A DNA stretch of 24,342 nt from Bacteroidales bacterium UBA1195 (GTDB taxonomy: Bacteria > Bacteroidota > Bacteroidia > Bacteroidales > WCHB1-69). This document shows, piece after piece, positions 8,663 through 18,172 of this stretch. The position numbers and the translations under genes were made by a program. Below the pieces are notes generated by a model, which was given only the letters and a program-made list of their open reading frames with translations, made no database searches and was not told where the DNA came from. Each line of letters opens with the position of its first letter. Position 1 is the stretch's first letter. Location: NCBI GenBank assembly GCA_002309855.1, contig DBYD01000057.1, forward strand, positions 30,597-54,938. Reading direction: 5' to 3'.

Positions 8663-11095
8663 TTAAAATTTATATTGGTAACTGATGGAGGGGATAATGG
8701 GAAAGATGGACAGCTGCACCAGCGCGGAGCGGTAGGTGACATCCCCGTTGGTGTAATGGTACCGGCCGCTCTCGTACACAATGAACGGATTGTTGCGGTT
8801 GTACAGATTGTACACACTGATGTTGATGGTGCGGGTCCCATATTTCTTCTGCTTATGGAAGTTCACCCCGATATCCATCCGGTGGTAGGCCGGCATCCGG
8901 AAATTGTTCCTTCCCTCCACATACCCGTATACATTTTGGGAGCCGTCATCGCTGTCCGGATCCTCATCCTGGAATTCCTGCATGGCCAGCGTGGCCGCAT
9001 TGCCGGTGCTGTACACCCAGGTGAGCCCCACATCGAAGCGGTCGCTGGGCTTGTACATCAGCACGATGGAGATGTCATGCCGGCGGTCGTACTTGGCGGG
9101 GAAAGGCTTCCCGTTGTTGATTTCCATCCCTTCGCGGTCAAACAGCCGCATGGTCCGGCTCCAGGTGTACCCCACCCAGCCGGAAACAGGCCCGAGGGTG
9201 CGTTGTGCCAGGAACTCCAAGCCGTAACTCCAGCCCTTGCCGATGCAGACCTTGTCCTCCCAATTGGTGGAGGAGCTCCAGAAAGAGACACCGTCCCGGT
9301 ATTCCAGCAGGTTGTTCATGCGCTTGTAATAGGCCTCCACCGAAAAATCGGCAATGTCGGTCCAGTTGTAGAAAAGGCCGGCCGCCACCTGGTGCGCATT
9401 CATCGGCGCGATGCGGGCCGTGACCGGCACCCACAAATCGGTGGGCAGGTTGATGGAGGAATTGCTGAGCAGGTGCATGTACTGTGTCATGTAGGCATAG
9501 CCTGCCTTGAAGGAGAGCTTGTCGCTCAACAGCAGCCGCCCGCTGATACGGGGCTGCACCGAAGGATAGAACTTGTTTTCCACCACAAAACCGCTCGCAT
9601 AAAGCCCCATGTTGATTTTCAGCGCAGGGGTGAGGCTCCAGTCATCCTCGAAATAGCAGAAAAGCTCCTCCGCATGCACACGGCTCTCCCCCAACGTGGT
9701 GTCCATACGGTTCGTAAAGGTGGAATCCGTGTCGCCGAACTGGGTCTCCTTGTCTTCCGATTTCATGCCCATCACCTCGGGGGTGAATATGTGGTGGATC
9801 GTCCCCGCCCCAAACTTGATGGCATGGTCCGGATTGGGCGCGAAATCAAAATCGGCACGCCCGATCAGGTCCCGGATGCCGGATTTGTAGAACATGTCCA
9901 TCTGGTAGGAATAATCCACGTCCTCGTCCCAGCCGTACTCCTCCACCCCCATGGAAATGTTGTTCCGATAACGGGTGTATGCGGCGGTGATGTTCATGAA
10001 AAGCTTGGGCTTCAAGGCGTAGTTCCAACGGAGCGAACCGACGATGTTCCCCCAGTTATATCCCATCTTCATCCAGTATTTCCAATTGAAGCCATAATCG
10101 ATCCAGTCATTGGTCTTCACCTTCAGGTAGACCACATCGTCCCCCATGTAATAGGAGGCGAAGAGGCGGCTTTTGTCGCTCACCTTGTGGGTCACTTTGG
10201 CATTTAAATCATAAAAATAGTAGCCTGCGTTGACCTTTTCCTCGCTGAAGGTGGAACCAAGGGACATGAAGGGTTTGACCAGCAGGTCGGCATAGGTGCG
10301 CCGGTAAGAGACGCTGAAGGTGGTCTTCTCCTTGATGATCGGCCCCTCCAGCGTGATCTTCGCCGCCACCGCACCGATGGAGATGTCCCCGTGGAACTCC
10401 TTGTCATGGCCATTGTTGGTGGCAATGTCCAGCACACTGGAGAGCCGGCCGCCGAAGCGCGCCGGGAAGGAGCCCTTGTAAAGCGTCACATTCTTGACGG
10501 CACTGGAATTGAAGGCGGAAAAAAAGCCGCCCAGGTGGTTCACATTGTACAGCGACACGCCGTCCAGCAGGAAAAGGTTCTCATCCGGGCCGCCGCCGCG
10601 CACATAGACGCCGCTCATCCCCTCCGTGCCGTTCTGCACACCCGGCAGCAGCTGCATGGTCTTGAGGATGTCCGTCTCCCCGAACAGCACCGGCACCGCC
10701 TTGATCTGTTCCATAGGCACCTCGATGGCGCTGATTTGGGAGGATTTCGCGCTGGCCACCCGTTCCGCATTGACCGTTACCGCGCGCAGCTGGACGCCGG
10801 AAAGCAACGACACATTCATAACCATGTTCCCGGAAAGACAGAAGAGTGAGTCGAACCGCTGGTATCCGACATAGGAGACCCTGAAGGCCACCGTGTCTGC
10901 CGGCAATGTCAGCGAAAAACGGCCGTTCGCGTTGGTGACAGTCCCCTTTCCGCTGCGCACATCCACCACAGTGGCGCATATCAGCGGCTCACCGCTGCTA
11001 CTGCTTACCACAGTACCGCTTATAGTATGCTGGCGCTGGGCCTGTATCCCAAAAAATGGCCAGAAAAGCAGGATGATACAAAACAGTTTTTTCAT
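8663..11095 (-). CDS. TonB-dependent receptor with N-terminal carboxypeptidase-regulatory-like domain
   Basis: An 810-residue outer-membrane receptor. A signal peptide ends near residue 19 (GIQA-Q). A CarboxypepD_reg-like domain spans about 23-97 (HTISGTVVSSSSGEPL onward). The plug domain spans about 121-228, with PGVQNGTEG, VRGGGPDENLFLLDGV and GRLSSVLDI. The rest is a beta-barrel with many aromatic girdle strands and ends in the outer-membrane signature SYQYKF. It lacks the SusC features of sugar systems and belongs with DUF4249-paired receptors. Transport would be energised by TonB/ExbBD, encoded elsewhere. It starts four bases after the subtilase stop, so protease, receptor and lipoprotein form one operon. 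The ligand is unknown; peptides released by the protease are a reasonable guess. Confidence 0.93.
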   Translation of the reverse strand: MKKLFCIILLFWPFFGIQAQRQHTISGTVVSSSSGEPLICATVVDVRSGKGTVTNANGRFSLTLPADTVAFRVSYVGYQRFDSLFCLSGNMVMNVSLLSGVQLRAVTVNAERVASAKSSQISAIEVPMEQIKAVPVLFGETDILKTMQLLPGVQNGTEGMSGVYVRGGGPDENLFLLDGVSLYNVNHLGGFFSAFNSSAVKNVTLYKGSFPARFGGRLSSVLDIATNNGHDKEFHGDISIGAVAAKITLEGPIIKEKTTFSVSYRRTYADLLVKPFMSLGSTFSEEKVNAGYYFYDLNAKVTHKVSDKSRLFASYYMGDDVVYLKVKTNDWIDYGFNWKYWMKMGYNWGNIVGSLRWNYALKPKLFMNITAAYTRYRNNISMGVEEYGWDEDVDYSYQMDMFYKSGIRDLIGRADFDFAPNPDHAIKFGAGTIHHIFTPEVMGMKSEDKETQFGDTDSTFTNRMDTTLGESRVHAEELFCYFEDDWSLTPALKINMGLYASGFVVENKFYPSVQPRISGRLLLSDKLSFKAGYAYMTQYMHLLSNSSINLPTDLWVPVTARIAPMNAHQVAAGLFYNWTDIADFSVEAYYKRMNNLLEYRDGVSFWSSSTNWEDKVCIGKGWSYGLEFLAQRTLGPVSGWVGYTWSRTMRLFDREGMEINNGKPFPAKYDRRHDISIVLMYKPSDRFDVGLTWVYSTGNAATLAMQEFQDEDPDSDDGSQNVYGYVEGRNNFRMPAYHRMDIGVNFHKQKKYGTRTINISVYNLYNRNNPFIVYESGRYHYTNGDVTYRSALVQLSIFPIIPSISYQYKF

Positions 11096-11099
11096 CGGA

Positions 11100-13526
11100 T
11101 CATTGTTTTACCACTTTTGCGGTTACATTGCCGCATCGCAACAGATACATACCGGGCTGGTATGCCGACAAATCCAGAACAGCATACCCATCCTTAATGG
11201 CAATCACCTGCAGAAGCCTGCCCTGCATGTCCGAAACACGCACTTCGGCGTTGACGTTTCCGGGCATCCGGCAAATAACCTGTCCGTTTGTGGGATTTGG
11301 ATAAAGCTGCATTGTCCCGACCGAAGCCTCCCTTACCGGAAGGTTATGCTGCTGGTAAACAGTCAGCGATTTGGTGATGGTTCCGTTTGAAATGGTGAAC
11401 GATGCCGAACGGACCGAACCGGTTGTATTGTTCTGCAAGACCGTGAACACCAGTGTCGCAGTATCATCACCCTCCATCCGGTCGGGCAAAAGCCAGCTGC
11501 TGTCCCCGCCGTCCAGTCTCCAATGCACATTGCTGTAAATCCTGATCGAAACGGTATCACCAACTGCCGGGCCGATATTTGCGACAGTGCCGGACAAGGA
11601 GATGAAATCGGCCATGCGCTGTGTGACAAGCACAGTATCATTAGGCAATCCTTTCGCTGTCAGCACCAATTGGGTTTCACGACTCCGTCCCCATGAATTT
11701 GAAGAGCGCGTGGTCAGCACAATAAGGGAGGAATCATCGCTGACAGGAACTATTTCAGTTGAAAGCCAAGTGCTTGTATTGGAAAGAGTCCAGGCCACAG
11801 TTGAATGCAGATGCAGCGTGTCGGTCACCCCTTTGCTTCCGGCCATTAATACGGAATGAGGGTCAATGCTCATTTCAAAGCGGAAATCAGCCTGACAAAC
11901 CACCACATTCTTTTCCCCTACCTGACCTTCACCCTTGATTGTCAGGACAGCCACCCTTGAACCGGAGCCGTTGTTGTCGGACAGAGTGGTGAAAACAAGC
12001 TCCTTTGTACCGGAATCACCGGCGTTGGCACTGACTGAAAGCCAGCTGGGAAGTCCGGAAAGTTTCCACGGCTTTGAGGACTCAACAGTAAGCTTGCACT
12101 GATTGCCCGACTCCATTGAAAAATCCAAAGTATCCTCTGAAACCAGTAGATATTCGTACCGCAGTGCTGCATAGGCGTCAATATAGCCATAACCGTCTAT
12201 TGTATGCTCCGATGCGGAGTTCAGCGGATGCGCGGTGCGCTGCAGACGAAGTTTTATTGCATCGGGTGTGAGTGTGGAATCCTTGGAAAGAAGCAGCCCC
12301 ACAACACCGGCCGCCACCGGACATGCCATGGATGTGCCTTGCATCCCATCATAATTTGTGCCGCTGAATCCCATGCTCTTTGCCAGGTATGCCGTACAGT
12401 AGGTGGTGCTTAAAATATTAGGGTACTGGTTTTTCCCAACAATAAAACCACCTGGGGAGGCGATATCGGCTCTCCCTTCACCCCACTGGGAGAAATAGGA
12501 GATTTTGCTGTCCCCGTCAACCGAGGCCACTGAAATCACAGTCGGCAGACCGGCAGGATAGATTATATTGTTGCTCTGGTCCCCCTCGTTTCCTGCGGCG
12601 GCGACCAAAACGATGCCAGCATCATAGCATGCCTTCATAAGGGACTGGTAAGTCTGCGCACCGGCAGCTCCGCCGAACGACATGCTGATGACATTGGCGC
12701 CATGTTCCGCAGCCCACTGCACACCCTGCATGCCGTAAAGGACAGCCTGGGGATATTGGGCGGTTGTGGAGGAGACCGCCATCAGGGTGACACCGCCGCC
12801 AATTGAGGCTATTCCTGTCTTGTTGTTGTTTGTGGCGCCGACAAGCCCTGCGCAATGTGTGCCGTGGGAGGCATAATAGGCCTTCTCGGTGCTGCCCTGC
12901 GCTATGGTCGAGGGAGGCGATGCCGTCCCGACTTTATATTGATATCCGTCAATACGGCTGTATGAGACAGTGCAGAGGTTGGCGGAATCGATCTGCAGGT
13001 CAGGATGACCCTCCCAAATGAAATTGTCCACCACCGCCACCTTGATGTAAGGTTTGCCGGTCTGGATCATCCATGCTGAATCGGCATTGATCATGTCAAG
13101 GTGCCATTTCCAGTTGCGTCCGCTGACAGTGCCGTAATACGGGTCGTTCATGGAACCCATCAGCCGCATGAACGGCACCTTTTCCGCCAACGCGACACAT
13201 TCGAAGCCCTGCAGTTCAAGCAAAAAGGAGTCTATTGCCTCCATCCTGTCGAAACGAACCTCCAAAGTGTGCATGAGCTCCTCGTTCCCGAACAGATGGA
13301 AGGGACGGAGCAGCAGGTTCACTCCATATTTTTCGAACACACCGGATAACATCGGCAGTTCCGAAGTACGGAGCACATCGTTGTCATCAAAACGCAGTGT
13401 GTTCATAGGAAAGTCAGATGTGAGCCTGAAATAGAGGACACCGTCCTGATACTGTGGGTCAATGTTCTGTGCCTGAAGTGAAGTAAATGCCATCAGGCTG
13501 CAAAATGCAAACAATAGTCTTTTCAT
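11100..13526 (-). CDS. Secreted S8 family serine protease with BACON-like repeats and T9SS sorting domain
   Basis: An 808-residue subtilase. After a signal peptide (cleavage near LQA-Q, residue 19/20) comes a roughly 110-residue prodomain-like region. The catalytic domain (about 155-460) has D167 in VAVVDNFI, H221 in HGTHCAG, oxyanion N313 in AAAGNEGD and S399 in GTSMACPVAAG. Three BACON-like beta modules follow (about 462-545, 550-638 and 640-728), each with the W-x-L and SWLS/TWLS pattern. The C-terminal 70 residues (LYPNPTNGQV ... GMYLLRCGN) match the type A T9SS sorting domain, so the enzyme is likely exported and surface-attached or released. Asp is followed by NF rather than the usual S/T-G. 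It is first in the operon with the TonB receptor and DUF4249 lipoprotein. Confidence 0.94.
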   Translation of the reverse strand: MKRLLFAFCSLMAFTSLQAQNIDPQYQDGVLYFRLTSDFPMNTLRFDDNDVLRTSELPMLSGVFEKYGVNLLLRPFHLFGNEELMHTLEVRFDRMEAIDSFLLELQGFECVALAEKVPFMRLMGSMNDPYYGTVSGRNWKWHLDMINADSAWMIQTGKPYIKVAVVDNFIWEGHPDLQIDSANLCTVSYSRIDGYQYKVGTASPPSTIAQGSTEKAYYASHGTHCAGLVGATNNNKTGIASIGGGVTLMAVSSTTAQYPQAVLYGMQGVQWAAEHGANVISMSFGGAAGAQTYQSLMKACYDAGIVLVAAAGNEGDQSNNIIYPAGLPTVISVASVDGDSKISYFSQWGEGRADIASPGGFIVGKNQYPNILSTTYCTAYLAKSMGFSGTNYDGMQGTSMACPVAAGVVGLLLSKDSTLTPDAIKLRLQRTAHPLNSASEHTIDGYGYIDAYAALRYEYLLVSEDTLDFSMESGNQCKLTVESSKPWKLSGLPSWLSVSANAGDSGTKELVFTTLSDNNGSGSRVAVLTIKGEGQVGEKNVVVCQADFRFEMSIDPHSVLMAGSKGVTDTLHLHSTVAWTLSNTSTWLSTEIVPVSDDSSLIVLTTRSSNSWGRSRETQLVLTAKGLPNDTVLVTQRMADFISLSGTVANIGPAVGDTVSIRIYSNVHWRLDGGDSSWLLPDRMEGDDTATLVFTVLQNNTTGSVRSASFTISNGTITKSLTVYQQHNLPVREASVGTMQLYPNPTNGQVICRMPGNVNAEVRVSDMQGRLLQVIAIKDGYAVLDLSAYQPGMYLLRCGNVTAKVVKQ

Positions 13527-13581
13527 GCTATAAATTTAAAATAAGATAAAATTACAAACAAAAACCATTCCATATTTCATA

Positions 13582-16500
13582 TTATCGGTTAACAGACAAG
13601 GGTAAATCCGGATATTCGGCCTGCAGCTGCTGGCAGAATGCTGATACATCCAGCCCCTTCCGCATTGTCAGGGTGACATCCAAACGCGAACTCCCGTCAG
13701 CAACGAAAATATCCACATCCACCTTATTCTCACCTGAATTCTCCTTACACAAACGTTCCAGATTGTTTGAGAATGCGGTGTCTATTTGGGAAAGTGGTAA
13801 AGAGAGACGAATCCTTTTGGCGAATTTCTCCATTACAGTTTCCAACGGATGGACCTCCATCACCCGCCAAGAGAACCGATTCTGGCGCACCTCCCCCTGC
13901 AATGCAATCAGCACTTGATAGTCAGGTTGTAACAGATGCCGATATTTCAGAAAAACCTCCCCAAACACAAAAAGCGACATCTCATCCTCATAATCCCTGA
14001 CCATCACTTTTGCATATTCGTTACCCTTCTGGCTGGTAAGGCAGTCGGCCTGCACAAGCATGCCGGCCAGATAGTATGTCACCTTGGAAGCCTTCGATTC
14101 GGCGGCGAAGGCCTTCAGTTCGGAGACAGTGCTGCATGAGAACATCCGGCATTCAAGCCTGTATTTGTCCATCGGATGGCCGGAAACATAATAGCCGCAA
14201 ATTTCCTTCTCATGCTGGAGCCGCTGCATGACGCTCCACGGCCGGACCTCCGGCACCTCCATACCACTCTCCTCCACACTGACGGTCTCATCCCCGAAAA
14301 GTGAGGTCTGGATTGAGGCTTTCCGTTCCTGATACCTTGCGGCAAAACGCATTATACGTTCAAGAAAATCAGAATTTTCAAACAGCTCGCAACGGAGGTC
14401 GCCCAAGGATTCGAAGCTGCCGGCCAGTCCCAAACTCTCAACACACTTCCGGTTGCAGGTCCGCAGATTAACTCGTTGCAAAAAATCAACCACAGAGGTG
14501 TAGTTCCCGTTTTTCCGTCGTTCCGCAACTATTGACTCGGAGGCGGCCTCCCCCACACCCTTCAATGCAGCGAGTCCGAATCGGATTTCTCCTTTGGAAT
14601 TGACAGTAAAATGCAGGTCGGATTCGTTGACATCCGGGCCAAGCACAGGAATTTTCATGCGTTTGCATTCAGCTGTCAGTATCGCAATTTCCTTTATGTT
14701 ATTCTGGTTATGTGTCAGGTTGGCGGCCATGAACTCCGCCGGAAAATGAGCCTTGAGGTATGCGGTCTGGTAGGCCACCCATGAATAGCAGGTTGCATGC
14801 GATTTGTTAAAGGCATAGGAGGCGAACTTTTCCCAATCAGCCCAAACCTTTTCAAGAACCTTGGGGTCATGGCCGTTTTCCGCTCCCTGACGGAGAAACT
14901 TGTCCTTCAACTCCATCATCTTGGCAATCTGTTTTTTACCCATAGCCTTCCGGAGCGTGTCGGATTCACCCCGTGTAAAACCGGCCAACAGTCGCGACAG
15001 TAGCATCACCTGTTCCTGATAAACTGTGATCCCGTATGTATCCTTCAGATACTGCTCCATCACCGGTATGTCATACTCAATAGGTTCACGCCCCTGTTTG
15101 CGGTTGATGAACTGTGGAATGTAGTCCATAGGCCCAGGACGGTAGAGAGCGTTCATGGCTATCAGATCTTCAAACTTGGAGGGACGCAGTTCCTTCAGAT
15201 ATTTCTGCATCCCGGGCGATTCAAACTGGAAGGTCGCGACAGTGTTCCCATCACAGAAAAGCTGATATGTGGCCTCATCGTCAATGGGTATTGTATCAAT
15301 GTCCAACTCCCTACCCTGTGACTTGCGGACATTTTCAACGGTGTCCTTGATAATTGAGAGGGTCTTCAACCCCAGGAAATCCATCTTGATAAGACCGACA
15401 TCCTCCACAACCGAGCCTTCGTATTGGGTGACCAGCACATCTTCACCGCTCTCCTTATCCTTCACAGTGGACAACGGTGCAAAATTTGTCAGGTCATCCG
15501 CCCCGATGATGACCCCGCAGGCATGAACACCCGTCTGCCGTACCGTTCCCTCCAATTGGGAGGCATAGGTAAGCACGTCGTGTATTGCAGGGTCATTCTC
15601 ATACGCCTCCTTCATTTCCGGCACCATCGCCACACAGTTACGGATGTTCACTTTCGCCGGCTTGTGGGTTTCAGGATCCTCCGGAAGGTCGTTGGGAACC
15701 ATTTTGGCCAGACGGTTCGATTCGGCGAGATCCAGATCCTGCACACGCGCCACATCCTTGATGCTAAGCTTGGTCGCCATAGTCCCATAGGTGATTATAT
15801 GCGCCACCCTTTCCTTGCCGTACTTTTCAGTAATCCAGTTCAGCACCTTGTATCGGCCGTCATCATCAAAGTCCACATCAATATCGGGCAGTGAAATGCG
15901 GTCCGGATTAAGGAAACGCTCGAACAGCAGATCATATTTCAAAGGATCGATGTCCGTTATTTTAAGACAATAGGCCACCACCGATCCGGCGGCGGAACCA
16001 CGTCCCGGCCCGACCGAAACTCCCATTGAGCGGGCCGCAGCGATAAAGTCCTGCACAATCAGGAAGTAGCCGGGAAATCCCATATTTCGCATCACCCCCA
16101 ACTCGAAGTCAATCCGTTCCATGACATCGTCCGGTATCGGATCCCCATACCGTTTGCATGCGCCGTCCAACGTCAGTTTGCGCAGATAGTCCGATTCCAA
16201 CTTGATGCGGTATACACGGTCAAGTCCGCCCAATTTGGCTATTCGGCCGACCCCGTCCGACTCGAACTCCGCCTTAAGATCCTCCTCGGAAAACTTCTCG
16301 CGGTAGCCCTCCACAGTGCCGAACGATTCCGGAATGTCAAACACCGGCATGATCGGAGCATGTTTCAAAGGGAAAAACTCCACCTTGTCCACAATCTCCT
16401 TTGTGTTGGCCAGAGCTTCAGGCACATCCGCAAAGAGAGCGGCCATCTCCTCCGGTGTCTTGAGCCACTCCTGCTTGGTGTAGTGCAGACGGTCCGTGTC

Positions 16501-17292
16501 GCTCCACTTCTTCCCGGTACTGAGGCAAATCAGCCTGTCATGAGCCTCGCCATGCTCCTCCTCCACAAAATGGACATCGTTGGTACAGATAATCTTGATG
16601 CCAGTTTCCGCCGAAAGACGCATCAACCCTTCGTTAACAGGCTTCTGCTGCTCGAACACCTCCCTGTCACCGCCAGGCTTGTCGGTAGGATGACGCTGCA
16701 TCTCAAGATAATAGTCCTCACCAAACAGTTGTTTGTACCATAAGGCAGCTGCTTTGGCCTTTTCATAGTTTCCGGATGAAAGCGCCCGCGGCACCTCCCC
16801 CGCCAAACATGCGGAGGCGACAATCAGCCCCTCGTGATACTGCTCCAGCAGCGCACGATCAATCCTGGGACGGTAATAATTGCCCTCTATCCATGCTGAA
16901 GAGACAATTTTGCAGAGATTATGGTAGCCCTGTTCGTTTTTTGCAAGCAGTATCAGATGGTAGCCGCTGCCGTTTTCCTTGTGCTCCTTTACCAGACGGC
17001 TGCCGGTCGGATTTGTTGGTGTCTGCCTGGCAACGTAAACCTCGCAACCGAAAATAGGCTTGAAAAGCTTTCCACCTGATTCCCTTAACTTGCTATTCTT
17101 TTTGTCCACATAATCAAAGAATTCCTTAATGCCATACATGGTGCCGTGGTCGGTGATGGCCAGCGCGTCCATGCCAGTACGGATACATTTTTCCACCAGA
17201 TCGGGGATGGAGGACATGCCGTCCAATATGGAATAATGCGTGTGCACATGCAGATGTGTGAAATAAGGGGTCGTTATGAGGTCGTTATCCAT
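13582..17292 (-). CDS. dnaE: DNA polymerase III alpha subunit
   Basis: This is the catalytic subunit of the replicative polymerase. The 1236-residue protein starts with a PHP domain (THLHVHTHYSILDG, residues 12-25, then LAITDHGTMYG). The polymerase palm carries PDIDVDF with D472 and D474 as the metal-binding pair, and MDFLGL with D638 as the third catalytic aspartate. The fingers include YRPGPMDYIPQFI and YQEQVMLL; the SYAFNKSHA segment is also typical. A tandem HhH region and a C-terminal OB fold (near VTYYLAGMLVQ) follow. There is no inserted exonuclease, so it is DnaE rather than PolC. It is transcribed alone, with a TATATTTG element 27 bp upstream, divergent from sufC. Confidence 0.98.
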   Translation of the reverse strand: MDNDLITTPYFTHLHVHTHYSILDGMSSIPDLVEKCIRTGMDALAITDHGTMYGIKEFFDYVDKKNSKLRESGGKLFKPIFGCEVYVARQTPTNPTGSRLVKEHKENGSGYHLILLAKNEQGYHNLCKIVSSAWIEGNYYRPRIDRALLEQYHEGLIVASACLAGEVPRALSSGNYEKAKAAALWYKQLFGEDYYLEMQRHPTDKPGGDREVFEQQKPVNEGLMRLSAETGIKIICTNDVHFVEEEHGEAHDRLICLSTGKKWSDTDRLHYTKQEWLKTPEEMAALFADVPEALANTKEIVDKVEFFPLKHAPIMPVFDIPESFGTVEGYREKFSEEDLKAEFESDGVGRIAKLGGLDRVYRIKLESDYLRKLTLDGACKRYGDPIPDDVMERIDFELGVMRNMGFPGYFLIVQDFIAAARSMGVSVGPGRGSAAGSVVAYCLKITDIDPLKYDLLFERFLNPDRISLPDIDVDFDDDGRYKVLNWITEKYGKERVAHIITYGTMATKLSIKDVARVQDLDLAESNRLAKMVPNDLPEDPETHKPAKVNIRNCVAMVPEMKEAYENDPAIHDVLTYASQLEGTVRQTGVHACGVIIGADDLTNFAPLSTVKDKESGEDVLVTQYEGSVVEDVGLIKMDFLGLKTLSIIKDTVENVRKSQGRELDIDTIPIDDEATYQLFCDGNTVATFQFESPGMQKYLKELRPSKFEDLIAMNALYRPGPMDYIPQFINRKQGREPIEYDIPVMEQYLKDTYGITVYQEQVMLLSRLLAGFTRGESDTLRKAMGKKQIAKMMELKDKFLRQGAENGHDPKVLEKVWADWEKFASYAFNKSHATCYSWVAYQTAYLKAHFPAEFMAANLTHNQNNIKEIAILTAECKRMKIPVLGPDVNESDLHFTVNSKGEIRFGLAALKGVGEAASESIVAERRKNGNYTSVVDFLQRVNLRTCNRKCVESLGLAGSFESLGDLRCELFENSDFLERIMRFAARYQERKASIQTSLFGDETVSVEESGMEVPEVRPWSVMQRLQHEKEICGYYVSGHPMDKYRLECRMFSCSTVSELKAFAAESKASKVTYYLAGMLVQADCLTSQKGNEYAKVMVRDYEDEMSLFVFGEVFLKYRHLLQPDYQVLIALQGEVRQNRFSWRVMEVHPLETVMEKFAKRIRLSLPLSQIDTAFSNNLERLCKENSGENKVDVDIFVADGSSRLDVTLTMRKGLDVSAFCQQLQAEYPDLPLSVNR

Positions 17293-17318
17293 GCTTGCCT
17301 ATGATTGCGTTCAAATTG

Positions 17319-17326
17319 CAAATATA
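17319..17326 (-). promoter_or_regulatory. -7 promoter element for dnaE
   Basis: On the minus strand this reads TATATTTG, a match to TAnnTTTG, 26 bp upstream of the dnaE ATG. The 116-bp gap to sufC carries both divergent promoters. I see no clear -33 element. Confidence 0.5.
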
Positions 17327-17373
17327 GTCAAAATTGGGATACGAAAACTGTCAAAAGATAACAAAAAAAAAAC

Positions 17374-17381
17374 TACTTTTG
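17374..17381 (+). promoter_or_regulatory. -7 promoter element for sufC
   Basis: TACTTTTG followed by CA is an exact match to TAnnTTTG, 27 bp ahead of the sufC ATG. It shows that sufC begins its own transcription unit here rather than following sufB. The -33 region is A-rich without a TTTG. Confidence 0.6.
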
Positions 17382-17408
17382 CATTTTGCACAAACTGAAG
17401 CGAACTGA

Positions 17409-18170
17409 ATGGAAACACTATTGGAAGTTAGAGACTTGCATGTCTCTATAGAGGAAAAGGAGATACTCAAGGGGGTGAATCTGACCATCCGGAGGGGTGA
17501 AAAGCACGCCCTGATGGGCCCCAACGGGAACGGAAAAAGCACACTTGCCGCAGTCATTGCAGGCAGGGACATCTTTAAGGTGACCCAAGGTGAGATTTTA
17601 TATAAGGGAAAGAACCTGCTGGCAATGCCGGTTGAGGACCGCGCCCGCGAGGGAATATTTCTCGGTTTCCAGTATCCGGTGGAAATCAAGGGGGTAAGCA
17701 TGAGCAACTTCATGCGCACCGCCCTGAACGACATCCGCAAATACCGCGGACTGGAGCCGTTGGGCACAGCTGAGTTCCTGGCCCGCATGGAGGAGAAGAA
17801 GAAGGTTGTCGAACTGACGGCCAAGCTCTCTAACCGCGCTGTGAACGAAGGCTTTTCGGGCGGCGAGAAGAAGAAGAACGAGATTTTCCAAATGGCGATG
17901 CTCGAACCGGAGCTTGCTCTGTTGGACGAGACCGACTCCGGCCTTGACATCGATGCGCTGCGCATTGTGGCCAACGGGGTCAACCAGCTGCACAACAAGG
18001 ATAACGCCATGCTGGTGATAACCCACTACCAGCGGCTGCTGAACTATATTGTCCCGGATTTCGTCCACATACTTTATGAGGGGAAAATCGTTAAGACCGG
18101 CGACAAGTCCTTGGCTCTGAAGCTGGAGGAGAAGGGTTACGACTGGATCAAATCCGAACTGGAAGCTTAG
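17409..18170 (+). CDS. sufC: Fe-S cluster assembly ATPase SufC
   Basis: SufC is the cytosolic ABC-type ATPase of the SufBCD scaffold that assembles iron-sulfur clusters. The 253-residue protein has Walker A GPNGNGKST (37-45, K43), the signature FSGGEKKKNE (from 149), and Walker B LALLDE (D173/E174) followed by TDSGLDIDAL, the D-loop characteristic of SufC. The Q-loop region GFQYPVEIKGV also distinguishes SufC from transporter ATPases. Its usual partners sufB and sufD are not adjacent: upstream is divergent dnaE, and two bases downstream starts a methyltransferase gene. Confidence 0.95.
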   Translation: METLLEVRDLHVSIEEKEILKGVNLTIRRGEKHALMGPNGNGKSTLAAVIAGRDIFKVTQGEILYKGKNLLAMPVEDRAREGIFLGFQYPVEIKGVSMSNFMRTALNDIRKYRGLEPLGTAEFLARMEEKKKVVELTAKLSNRAVNEGFSGGEKKKNEIFQMAMLEPELALLDETDSGLDIDALRIVANGVNQLHNKDNAMLVITHYQRLLNYIVPDFVHILYEGKIVKTGDKSLALKLEEKGYDWIKSELEA

Positions 18171-18172
18171 CC

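Noticed and set aside
8675..10207. Long open frame of 510 codons on the plus strand opposite the TonB receptor
   Set aside because: It is antisense to a clear receptor gene, has no recognisable domains and a His/Val/Gly-biased composition typical of a shadow frame in GC-rich coding DNA.
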